A program made the translations under genes and the position numbers. A stretch of DNA of 64,000 nt from assembly GCA_965116435.1 (NCBI GenBank), contig OZ220686.1, positions 2,790,001-2,854,000 of the forward strand, given 5' to 3'. This stretch comes from VXPQ01 sp965116435. GTDB taxonomy: Bacteria > Bacteroidota > Rhodothermia > Rhodothermales > VXPQ01. Shown here in pieces: positions 28,301 through 34,944 of the stretch (position 1 is its first letter; each line of letters begins with the position of its first letter). The notes under the pieces were generated by a model that searched no databases, was not told the origin of the DNA, and was given only the letters and a program-made list of their open reading frames with translations.

Positions 28301-28640
28301 GCAGGCGCTGGTGCTGCTGAACGATCCTCAGTACGTCGAGGCCAGCCGTTTGCTGGCGGAACGTTTGTTGCGGGAAGAGCAGGGCGGCGTCCATGCGCAA
28401 ATCGCCATGGGCTACCGCCTGCTTACCAGCCGCCTGCCCGACGCCGAGGAGTTGGACCTGCTTGCCGGGCTGTACGAAGAGGAATTGCAGGCCTTTGCGT
28501 CCGACCGCAGGAGCGCGCTGGACCTGCTTGCCGTCGGCGAGCATCCGCGCGACGAACGCCTGGACCCGGCGCAATTGGCCGCCCTTACGGTGGTCGCCAA
28601 CACCATGATGAATTTCGACGAGGCCGTCATCAAACGCTGA
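25305..28640 (+). CDS. PSD1/DUF1549-DUF1553 cytochrome lipoprotein with LamG domain
   Basis: A 1111-residue exported lipoprotein (lipobox LTGC, Cys41). Domain order: planctomycete-type cytochrome c domain with haem motif CFPCH (residues 74-78); DUF1549 (about 190-400) with a second CxxCH in MECARCHDHKFDP (about 365); a LamG/concanavalin-like insert (about 460-700); DUF1553 (about 760-1060). The start at 25305 is chosen because AGGGAG at 25289-25294 precedes it and the signal peptide fits; the frame is open from 25212. Such PSD1 proteins are abundant in Planctomycetes and marine Bacteroidota and are thought to take part in polysaccharide oxidation at the cell surface. The exact reaction is unknown. 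Followed after 36 bases by its usual DUF1501 partner. Confidence 0.88.
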   Translation: MNDMENVRGPAPSLSVFFNALFKVLLPAGALLAGFLCLTGCEPEVPAAIAASEDTLPERVDFNFHVKPILSDRCFPCHGPDDNARATEFRLDTEEGAFLRLSESRRKVALAPGSLRKSEIFHRLISEDPDYRMPPAESNLHVTPEEAAIILKWIEQGAEYKPHWAFIPPVKPDIPDIDDPSWPRNGVDRFILARLEREGLRPSAEATKETLLRRVTFDLTGLPPTLEEIDAFLTDTDDNAYEKVVDRLLASPAYGERMATEWLDVARYADSHGYQDDGLRSMWPWRDWVIEAFNENLPFDEFVTWQLAGDLYTDPTVEQRLATGFNRNHLQSQEGGIVLEEYRIEYVADRTNTFGTAFLGLTMECARCHDHKFDPVSQREYYQLFDFFNSVNESGSSPYSGVASPTVILEDDAARDALAPVRAQIAAYEEKTAIDHPDFDEGFEHWLAGFEAGSEEVAPQGLVGHYPLDEFDLGENDNGDEMHYLENRVDPDAPGFFSGDIDKIPVAEPGRFDASLALQGDGFLDMGADRYYFERNEPFSVSLWFRVIGEEVAGPLFTRTAGLFTGRQGYLCVLEEDGTVSASLNHVYPDNSIRIQSLDPVPAGQWSHIAMTYDGSSRADGLALYLDGERMATEVTVDNLKQSIQFPINPTTGEFLEPSASGNLRIGFLGGNAPRLDSVAVDEFRIYDRRLTALEVAAAHGTAEPADWSAEARRAALRDYYVTTVSPQYARDFVALTEARGKENEIMSGLPEVMAMRDLPEPRPTYMLDRGQYDAPTVRVERATPVSVLPFSDDLPRNRMGLAQWLTDPGNPLFARVTVNRYWQLYFGNGLVSTPDDFGSQGALPTHPELLDWLAVAFVDMDWDVKALQKLIVTSAAYRQRSVAGPDLLERDPDNTLLARGPNYRMPAEMIRDHALAASGLLVDEIGGPSVRPYQPAGLWKELATRNATEYKEDEGDNLYRRSMYTIWKRTTPPPSMMNFDASERNICTVRRQSTSTPLQALVLLNDPQYVEASRLLAERLLREEQGGVHAQIAMGYRLLTSRLPDAEELDLLAGLYEEELQAFASDRRSALDLLAVGEHPRDERLDPAQLAALTVVANTMMNFDEAVIKR

Positions 28641-28676
28641 CGTCTGATCCCGCATGCACAGGCTTTTCCCGACGCC

Positions 28677-30134
28677 ATGAACGAACTCTGCGACCTGAAA
28701 TACAACTGCACCCGGCGGCATTTTTTGTCCCGTTCGAGCCTGGGGATTGGTTCGGCCGCCTTGGCGAGCCTCCTGAACCCCTGGTCTGCCCTGGCGCGCC
28801 CGGGCGGGGACGACGCCATGAAAGGCTTCCTGGCCAAACCCCACTTTACGCCGAAGATCCGGCGGGTTATTTATCTGTTTCAGAGCGGCGGGCCGTCCCA
28901 CCTTGACCTGTTTGACTACAAGCCGACGCTGGCCCGGATGAATGGCGAGCAGCTGCCGGAGTCGGTGCGTCAGGGGCAGCGCCTTACGGGCATGACGGCC
29001 CATCAAAAATCCTTCCCGCTCGCAGGCTCCCGCTTCCGCTTCGCCACCCATGGCCAAAGCGGCCGCATGCTCAGCGAATTGTTGCCGTACACCGCACAGA
29101 TCGTCGACGAACTCTGTTTCATCAATTCGATGTATACGGAGGCCATCAATCACGATCCTGCGATCACCTTTTTCCAGACCGGGTCCCAGCAGACAGGCCG
29201 TCCGTCCATCGGTTCCTGGCTGAGCTACGGCCTCGGGTCCGAAAACGAAAATCTGCCCACGTTCTGCGTGCTCCTTTCGCGGAGCAACGATTTTGACCAG
29301 CCCTTGTATTCCCGGCTCTGGGGCAATGGTTTTCTGCCCTCGCTGCACCAGGGCGTGCAGTTTCGGTCGGGCAAGGACCCGGTGCTGTACCTGAACAATC
29401 CGCCGGGCGTGAATCGAACCACCCGGCGGCGCATGCTGGACTATCTGCGCGAACTGCACCTGCGCCAGCACGAACGCGTGATGGACCCGGAAATCAATTC
29501 GCGCATCGCCCAGTACGAAATGGCCTACCGGATGCAGACGTCGGTGCCCGACACGATGGACATTTCCGAAGAACCCGACTATGTGTTCGATCTCTACGGC
29601 GAAGCGGCCCGCATTCCGGGCACGTTTGCGGCGAATTGCCTCCTGGCCCGCCGCCTGGCCGAGCGCGACGTGCGTTTCATCCAGCTGTATCACCAGGGAT
29701 GGGATCAGCATGCGAATCTTCCCCGGGAAATCAGCGTGCTGGCCAAGGATACGGATCAGCCTTCGGCGGCCCTCGTGATGGATCTCAAGCAACGCGGCAT
29801 GCTCGACGACACCCTCATCGTTTGGGGCGGCGAGTTCGGGCGCACGAATTATTCCCAGGGCAAGCTTACGGAGGATAATTACGGACGCGACCACCATCCG
29901 CGGTGCTTTACCATCTGGATGGCCGGCGGCGGGATCAAAAAGGGATTTTCATGGGGTCAGACGGACGAGTTCGGGTACAACATCGTGCGCGATCCGGTGC
30001 ATGTGCACGATTTTCAGGCGACCCTGCTACACCTTCTCGGGATAGACCACGAGCGGTTTACGTTCCGGCATCAGGGGCGGCGGTATCGCCTGACGGATGT
30101 GCACGGGCATGTGGTCCAGGCTATCTTGACGTGA
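28677..30134 (+). CDS. DUF1501 sulfatase-like protein, Tat-exported
   Basis: A 485-residue protein with an N-terminal twin-arginine-like signal (CTRRHFLSRSSLGIGSAALAS) and an alkaline phosphatase/sulfatase-fold DUF1501 domain. Recognisable parts are FQSGGPSHLDLFDYKP, the metal-site-like WGGEFGRTNYS and DHHPRCFTIWMAGGGIKKG, and HVHDFQATLLHLLGIDH near the C-terminus. DUF1501 genes regularly follow PSD1 genes, and here the gap is 36 bases, so both are probably one operon and act together outside the cytoplasm. The substrate is unknown. Tat export suggests the protein folds or binds a metal before export. Confidence 0.88.
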   Translation: MNELCDLKYNCTRRHFLSRSSLGIGSAALASLLNPWSALARPGGDDAMKGFLAKPHFTPKIRRVIYLFQSGGPSHLDLFDYKPTLARMNGEQLPESVRQGQRLTGMTAHQKSFPLAGSRFRFATHGQSGRMLSELLPYTAQIVDELCFINSMYTEAINHDPAITFFQTGSQQTGRPSIGSWLSYGLGSENENLPTFCVLLSRSNDFDQPLYSRLWGNGFLPSLHQGVQFRSGKDPVLYLNNPPGVNRTTRRRMLDYLRELHLRQHERVMDPEINSRIAQYEMAYRMQTSVPDTMDISEEPDYVFDLYGEAARIPGTFAANCLLARRLAERDVRFIQLYHQGWDQHANLPREISVLAKDTDQPSAALVMDLKQRGMLDDTLIVWGGEFGRTNYSQGKLTEDNYGRDHHPRCFTIWMAGGGIKKGFSWGQTDEFGYNIVRDPVHVHDFQATLLHLLGIDHERFTFRHQGRRYRLTDVHGHVVQAILT

Positions 30135-30158
30135 CGGGGATTCGTGGAGGACCATGCC

Positions 30159-31349
30159 ATGCGTGACGTGTATATCGTGGCGGCGGCGCGGACGCCCATC
30201 GGGCGTTTCGGGGGCGCGCTGAAGGAATATTCCCCTGCCGACCTTGCGGCGCATGCGATGCGGGCGGCTCTTGCGCGGGGGAATGTTCCCGGAGAAGCGC
30301 TGGACGGCTATGCGTTCGGCAACGTATTGCGGGGCGGGCACGGGCAACTTATTCCCCGTCAGGCGGCCGTACAGGCGGGCATCCCGGATTCGGTGGACGG
30401 ATTTGCGCTGGATATGGTTTGTTCGTCCGGCATGATGAGTGTAATGACGGCGGCGGCGTTCATTCGGGCGGGCGAGGCGGACCTGCTGTTGTGCGGCGGG
30501 GTGGAATCCATGTCTGGCGCCGGGTTTTTTCTGTCGTCCCGGGCGCGCTGGGGGTACGGCTTGTTGGCGGGCCCGGGCGAACCGCTGGTGGATTTGATGT
30601 TGCGCGACGGGCTGACGGACCCCTTGAGCGGGGAGGCCATGGGCGAGCAGGCGGAGCGGCTGGCGGCGGAGTACGGGGTCGGGCGCCGGGACCTGGACGA
30701 AATGGCTGTGCTCTCGCACCGGCGCGCTGCGGAGGCCTGCGAGCAGGGGTTCTTTGCGGGGGAGATCGTTCCTGTGGAGCGCGTGGTCAAGGGGAAGCCG
30801 GTTGCGGTGGATGCGGACGAGGGGATTCGCCCGGACACGTCGGCGGAGAAACTGGGGGCGCTGCGTCCGGCGTTCCGGAAGGAGGGGGTGTTCACGGCGG
30901 GTAACAGCAGTCAGATCAGCGACGGTGCGGCGGCGCTGGTGCTTGCTTCCGGGGAGGCGGTAGCCGCCCGGGGGCTCGTTCCGTTGGCGCGCTGGCTTGG
31001 TTCGGCCTGGTCGGCGGGGGAGGCGTGGCGGTTTCCCGAGGCGCCGGTTCCGGCGGCGCGGCGGGCGCTCGAAAAGTCCGGCCTGTCGCTTGCGGCGGTG
31101 GATTTGTTCGAGAACAACGAGGCGTTTGCCCTCAATAACCTGCTTTTCAGCCGGATGTTGGGCGTTTCAATGGAGCGAATCAACGTGCAGGGCGGGGCGG
31201 TGGCGCTGGGGCACCCCATCGGGGCTTCCGGGGCGCGGATCGTAACTACGCTCATTCATGCCCTCCGCCGTCGCGGCGAGCGCGTCGGCCTCGCCGCCAT
31301 CTGCCACGGCATGGGCGGCGGCACAGCAGCAGTGGTGGAGGTGGCGTAG
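30159..31349 (+). CDS. Acetyl-CoA acetyltransferase (thiolase)
   Basis: Thiolase family enzyme condensing or cleaving acyl-CoA, cytosolic. From ATG 30159 the protein has 396 residues. The start is decided by GGAGG at 30146-30150, 8 bases upstream; the in-frame GTG at 30144 overlaps that site. Active-site features: nucleophile Cys88 in VCSSGMMSV, FENNEAFALN with the NEAF His/Asn region, GGAVALGHPIGASGAR, and the second cysteine in CHGMGGGTAA. It follows the DUF1501 gene by 24 bases but has no obvious functional tie to it. Whether it is biosynthetic or degradative cannot be told. Confidence 0.9.
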   Translation: MRDVYIVAAARTPIGRFGGALKEYSPADLAAHAMRAALARGNVPGEALDGYAFGNVLRGGHGQLIPRQAAVQAGIPDSVDGFALDMVCSSGMMSVMTAAAFIRAGEADLLLCGGVESMSGAGFFLSSRARWGYGLLAGPGEPLVDLMLRDGLTDPLSGEAMGEQAERLAAEYGVGRRDLDEMAVLSHRRAAEACEQGFFAGEIVPVERVVKGKPVAVDADEGIRPDTSAEKLGALRPAFRKEGVFTAGNSSQISDGAAALVLASGEAVAARGLVPLARWLGSAWSAGEAWRFPEAPVPAARRALEKSGLSLAAVDLFENNEAFALNNLLFSRMLGVSMERINVQGGAVALGHPIGASGARIVTTLIHALRRRGERVGLAAICHGMGGGTAAVVEVA

Positions 31350-31827
31350 GGGGTGGCGGCATCTGCTGTCAATTACCGGTCAATTAAATAACTTGTTGCA
31401 GGACAACGAGTTACGGGAATAGTACGCCTCCTGTGGCGTATCTGATCAATTAAACGTCACGCCCAGTAGGGGACATATTGCATCGTCCTGCGAGATGCGC
31501 CGGGGTCGTACGGTTTGATTAAATCCGCCGCTATCGCCTCCCTGATATAACGAGACACGGTGGACTTATTTTCACAAAGGTTTCCTTGCCGTGAATCGTG
31601 GAGCTATGGCATGGCGGACAAAACCGTTCAAACGGACGCAGAGACTGCCGTATCTGTGGAGAGGAAAAAATTCCGGGAAAGGCTTGACAATATGATGCCT
31701 GCGCCGTATCTTACGGGTCATGGTTGCGTCCGGTTCTTGCTTTACAGCCCGTGCGATCCGGCGCGACGCGATCTTGTTCAGCGGTCCGGGCCGGACCGAT
31801 CAGCTAACCGGTAACTACTTTATTTGC
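31350..31827. other. Left edge of accessory island, no convincing gene
   Basis: This 478-base gap separates the thiolase from the sigma-like gene. It holds repeated TCAATTA words (31368 region, 31380 region, 31449 region) in an AT-richer setting. A short open frame, 31611-31814, starts MADKTVQTDAETAVSVERKK, but it has no recognisable homology and overlaps the promoter of the next gene. Possible insertion boundary; no att core or tRNA is seen. Confidence 0.4.
31684..31712 (+). promoter_or_regulatory. Predicted promoter of the sigma/ImmA unit
   Basis: TTGACA (31684-31689), 17-base spacer, TATCTT (31707-31712), 116 bases ahead of the sigma-like start codon. The -35 overlaps a CAATATG core (31688-31694) that also occurs in two further island promoters. 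Confidence 0.5.
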
Positions 31828-32403
31828 ATGCCCCCATCCGAAGACATCCTTGCGCGACTTGATAATGCTGACTGGAAAAAAATATACCCGAAACTTGTTT
31901 CTTTTACGAAATATAAGATTGCTTGGGGGTATCGCCTTCGCAGGGGTCTGAAACCCGAAGATATAGTCCAGGAAGCAAAAACTTTGGTATTCGAAGGCAA
32001 ACGAAAATGGAATCCCGCCAAGGATACTGATCTTACGAAATATCTTGCCGGCGTTATCTCAAGTTTGATAAGCAATGAATCCAAATTGGTGGAGAATAAA
32101 TACCGCGATAGAAATGGATCGCTCGATATGGATGCGTTTCCCGGATTGATGCACGATCCATTCGCTTTGGCTACTTTGGCCGAGTGCGAAAAGGTGCTCA
32201 TGAACATCATGAAACAAGAAACGGCTGACGACAGGCGCCTGCGCGTCATTATGAAGGGATTGATAGCTGGACTAAGCCCTGCCGAAATCGCCCAGAAACA
32301 TGGCATTGACCGAAAGGATGTGTACACGCTTTCCAGAAAACTTCGTCGACGCATAGAATCTGCCATGGCTCGCCACGAATGCTGGGAAGACATCCTCGGG
32401 TAG
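31828..32403 (+). CDS. Sigma-70-like transcription factor
   Basis: A 191-residue protein with the layout of a small sigma factor. A region-2-like helix set is seen in LRRGLKPEDIVQEAKTLVFEG (about residues 37-57). A C-terminal region-4 helix-turn-helix is seen in LIAGLSPAEIAQKHGIDRKDVYTLSRKLRRRI (about 146-177). There is no region 1 or 3, as in extracytoplasmic-function sigma factors. The start at ATG 31828 is chosen because the open upstream part is not homologous and contains the promoter. Two genes follow closely: a coiled-coil protein (22-base gap) and an ImmA/IrrE protease. It may direct polymerase to island promoters; the target is inference. Confidence 0.72.
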   Translation: MPPSEDILARLDNADWKKIYPKLVSFTKYKIAWGYRLRRGLKPEDIVQEAKTLVFEGKRKWNPAKDTDLTKYLAGVISSLISNESKLVENKYRDRNGSLDMDAFPGLMHDPFALATLAECEKVLMNIMKQETADDRRLRVIMKGLIAGLSPAEIAQKHGIDRKDVYTLSRKLRRRIESAMARHECWEDILG

Positions 32404-32425
32404 CCACCCTTATCGCTTCATCGCT

Positions 32426-32887
32426 ATGAACAAGACAACCCCGGAACACGATCGTATCCAGCGCCTTTTTGAGCGATTCGGCGAGCTTGCGCTCGAAGAT
32501 ACGGAAATGGCGAACGATATCCTTGAGGACGCGGGGATGGACCCCGATCAGGTTGCAGAGGAAGGCGCCGCCTTTGCCCGTCAGCTTTTCCGCAAGGCCC
32601 GGCTCCGCTTGGCCGCCGAGCGTCGAGCCAAGGAGGAACCCAAGATAACCAGTTTGCTGGCCCAACTTACTGAGCAGTTGCGGGTGTTGAAAAAAGATTT
32701 GCGCACGGAACTCGCGCAGTTGCTGTCCGACAAGGGTGTGTCCAATTTTGGTGTGCAATTTCGTAATCTGGAAGAGTTAGAGGAAGAAGATATTCTGAAT
32801 ATGCTGGCCGAACGTCAAGTACTCCAGTTATTGGATAATCTGAATGCGGCGGAAGGCAATGATGTTGATGAGAATCGCAATGAATAA
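32426..32887 (+). CDS. Hypothetical coiled-coil acidic protein
   Basis: A 153-residue, charged, soluble protein that I do not recognise. The N-terminal 60 residues are helical and acidic (LALEDTEMANDILEDAGMDPDQ). The centre (about residues 75-105) has heptad spacing of Leu (ITSLLAQLTEQLRVLKKDL), a likely coiled coil. The C-terminal part is Glu/Leu rich and ends in an acidic, Asn-rich tail. No helix-turn-helix or membrane segment is seen. It lies between the sigma-like gene and the ImmA/IrrE protease gene, overlapping the latter by 8 bases. The position suggests an anti-sigma or adaptor that is cleaved by the protease; that is inference from context only. Confidence 0.6.
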   Translation: MNKTTPEHDRIQRLFERFGELALEDTEMANDILEDAGMDPDQVAEEGAAFARQLFRKARLRLAAERRAKEEPKITSLLAQLTEQLRVLKKDLRTELAQLLSDKGVSNFGVQFRNLEELEEEDILNMLAERQVLQLLDNLNAAEGNDVDENRNE

Positions 32888-33659
32888 AATAGATAGCGGC
32901 ATTGCGCGCGCCGAGCAACGAGCGCAGGAAATATTGAAAGAATTTGGACTGCCGAGTGTTGCAAATATAGATATTCGAGACTTGGCCTATGCGCTTGGCC
33001 TGCGTGTATTGACGCGACCTATCCGAGGGGCCGAGGGCCGTCTTGTGCGGAGCGGGTCGCAGGCTATCGCTGTGATAGACGCAGGCATTTGCATAGAGGG
33101 GAAAAGACGGTTTGTGACGGCGCACGAATTGGGCCACTACGAGCTGCATATCAACGATCCTATGTTCGTGACGCACCGCGCAGCGCTTTCCGGTTGGGGC
33201 AAGAAAAATTCCGCCGAAACGGAGGCGAACCGGTTTGCGGCGGAGCTTTTGATGCCGCAGAAGCGTTTTGCGGAAGAGGCGCGGGCGTCTCAGCCCTCCA
33301 TCGCCGCCGTCGAACGCCTTGCTGCGGCGTATCGCGTCACGTTGACGGCTGCCGCCATCCGATACGTCCAGGTCGATGCTTTCCCATGCGCGCTCGCGTT
33401 TAGCCAGCACGGGCGTATCCAGTGGGCCTTTGTAAGCGATAGTTTGCCGCTTCGGCGCATTTGCGACCAAGGTCCCGTGCATCCGCACTCGGTGGCCAGG
33501 GAATTTTTCAAGACCGGTTCCACGTCACTGGAACCGGAGTGGACGCCGGTCGAGGCCTGGTTCCAGGACGATGCACTCGTTCCGGGCCAAAGATATCTCG
33601 AACAATGCCGCATGATGTCCGAATATGACGCCTGCCTGAGTTTGATTTGGGTGGGGTGA
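32880..33659 (+). CDS. ImmA/IrrE family zinc metallopeptidase
   Basis: A 259-residue protein. The N-terminal peptidase domain has the zinc motif HELGH (residues 82-86), and the third ligand region ETEANRFAAELLMP lies 25-35 residues later, as in IrrE and ImmA. A C-terminal domain of about 110 residues (from about 150) may be the sensor domain. ATG 32880 overlaps the end of the preceding gene (ATGAATAA), which implies translational coupling. Proteases of this family cleave regulators after DNA damage or phage signals; CapP, which controls some CBASS operons, belongs here. Its position about 1.3 kb ahead of a CBASS operon makes a similar role plausible. Confidence 0.85.
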   Translation: MNKIDSGIARAEQRAQEILKEFGLPSVANIDIRDLAYALGLRVLTRPIRGAEGRLVRSGSQAIAVIDAGICIEGKRRFVTAHELGHYELHINDPMFVTHRAALSGWGKKNSAETEANRFAAELLMPQKRFAEEARASQPSIAAVERLAAAYRVTLTAAAIRYVQVDAFPCALAFSQHGRIQWAFVSDSLPLRRICDQGPVHPHSVAREFFKTGSTSLEPEWTPVEAWFQDDALVPGQRYLEQCRMMSEYDACLSLIWVG

Positions 33660-33979
33660 GGGGGCGCCAGGGTTGCGGGCGCTAACTCGTGCGGTTGCGG
33701 TTTGCAGAGCGGGAGGATCATGGGGTCTGCTCGGGGGACGGGTCGTTTGGGGATTTGGAGGGGCTGTCCGGTTTTGCCGTTGGGTGCGGAGGCGTTGTTT
33801 CGGTGAGGGGAGAGGAGGGGGCTGCCTGTTGAAAATTGTCATGCAGGCAAGAAACTGCCTAAATATTTGTGAATTATGACGTTATAAAAAATTTAATAAC
33901 TTGCAACAATATGCCGTCTTGAGTATATTATAGGCACTGCCTCTGTTATCCATCCGTGTCATCTCAATTCCCAATCGTA
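33660..33979. other. Gap with GC-rich then AT-rich half; promoter inside
   Basis: No gene is seen. The left half (33660-33830) is unusually G-rich. The right half is AT-rich and carries a predicted promoter and a small hairpin (GGCA-AGAAAC-TGCC at about 33846-33859). Confidence 0.5.
33901..33929 (+). promoter_or_regulatory. Predicted promoter of the DUF2335 unit with CAATATG motif
   Basis: TTGCAA (33901-33906), 17-base spacer, TATATT (33924-33929). The spacer begins with CAATATGCCGT (33907-33917), nearly identical to words ahead of the CBASS operon at 34738 and 34779. Confidence 0.45.
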
Positions 33980-34228
33980 ATGAATCCGCAAATGAAGCAG
34001 TCTCGTGGATTGCACCTTTTCCTTGCTGGCATAGGCGGCATGTGTGGGGCGGGTTACGAGTATGCCCTGTACGTTCTTGAGCAAAACGACGCCGAAGCCC
34101 TTGCTGGCGACTGGCGAAGGGTAGGGCTGGACTGGAAAAATGCACTGGCGCAGGCGCAAGACAAGGTTGACGAAGAGCAGAGCAAGCAAGCCACGTTGAA
34201 TTTTCCGGCCGCTGGTCTGGACGAATGA
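33980..34228 (+). CDS. Small hypothetical protein with one hydrophobic segment
   Basis: An 82-residue protein from ATG 33980 (an alternative GTG at 33956 is in frame). Residues about 10-35 (HLFLAGIGGMCGAGYEYALYVL) form a Gly-rich, mildly hydrophobic helix that could insert in a membrane. The rest is charged and Gln/Ala rich. It overlaps the DUF2335 gene by ATGA (34225-34228), so the two are translationally coupled and likely act as a pair. No homologue is recognised; the hydrophobic Gly-rich start recalls small toxins, but that is only a guess. Confidence 0.6.
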   Translation: MNPQMKQSRGLHLFLAGIGGMCGAGYEYALYVLEQNDAEALAGDWRRVGLDWKNALAQAQDKVDEEQSKQATLNFPAAGLDE

Positions 34229-34665
34229 AGGAATCGGATATGCCTGTGCAGGCGCAACAGGCCCAAGAGTTAGATCAAGGTGGCCAAGCTCGACAGATGC
34301 TTGTACAGCGCAGTGTTCACGTTGGCCCTCTGCCACCCCCGGAGATACTTGCCGAGTACGATAAAGTACGCCCTGGCTTGGCGGAACGCATTGTCCGTAT
34401 GGCTGAAGAAGAACAAAAACAAAGGCATCTTAATAACAGGGTGTTTTTTAGAACGTTTTCCAGGGGGCAGCTTTTCGGTTTTGTATTAAGCCTTGCAGGT
34501 ATGGGGACATCGGCATTTTTGCTTAGCCAAGGCATTGCATGGAATGGGTTAGGCATTTTGCTTTTGTCCATCACGCCTACTGTGGTATCTCGCATCATGA
34601 AAAAAAACAATAAGTTGCCCGCGTTGCTTTCACAGGAAGACGTTCCTGACGACAAGGAAGATTGA
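34225..34665 (+). CDS. DUF2335 membrane protein
   Basis: A 146-residue protein. The cytoplasmic first half has the DUF2335 signature GPLPPPEILAEYDKVRPGLAERIVRMAEEEQKQRH. Two membrane helices follow (about residues 87-105 and 108-123), then a charged tail. DUF2335 proteins are often found on prophages and mobile islands and have no known function. The gene is coupled to the small gene upstream and ends 279 bases before the CBASS CD-NTase on the same strand. It could be part of the CBASS island as an accessory membrane protein; this is inference from proximity and a shared promoter motif. Confidence 0.75.
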   Translation: MKESDMPVQAQQAQELDQGGQARQMLVQRSVHVGPLPPPEILAEYDKVRPGLAERIVRMAEEEQKQRHLNNRVFFRTFSRGQLFGFVLSLAGMGTSAFLLSQGIAWNGLGILLLSITPTVVSRIMKKNNKLPALLSQEDVPDDKED

Positions 34666-34944
34666 CCCGACGTGTTAGTACTACATCTGTTTTTCGTAGG
34701 GAGTGCAGAGGTGGTTCGAGTTCATCGGACATTTTGGCAATATGCCATTTTGACTGAAAAATTTTCTTGAAAAAATGACAATATGTCGTATCTCATGTAT
34801 TCCGATAAAAATTTTAAAGTTTGGCATCGTTTTTGCTATTATCTAAAAACAATGCCATTTTTGTCATCAAGGTATAGAAATGGCGTTTCCCGAAATCAAT
34901 TTAAGTCCATGTGGGCGTAGTATTTAGACTTATTAGGGTGAAAA
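34666..34944 (+). promoter_or_regulatory. CBASS upstream regulatory region
   Basis: AT-rich, 279 bases, no gene. CAATATGCCAT at 34738-34748 and CAATATGTCGT at 34779-34789 are 41 bases apart. The second lies inside a possible promoter TTGAAA (34767) - 16 bases - TATCTC (34789). A second possible promoter element is the extended -10 TGCTATTAT at 34834-34842. CAATGCCATTTTTG follows at about 34850. The first motif is part of the inverted repeat GGCA-ATA-TGCC. Confidence 0.45.

Noticed and set aside
31611..31814. Small gene starting MADKTVQTD
   Set aside because: No homology, overlaps the predicted sigma promoter, and could not be separated from chance; left unannotated.
34880..34927. Leader peptide MAFPEINLSPCGRSI ahead of the CD-NTase
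   Set aside because: Only 15 codons and no feature of an attenuator; treated as chance.
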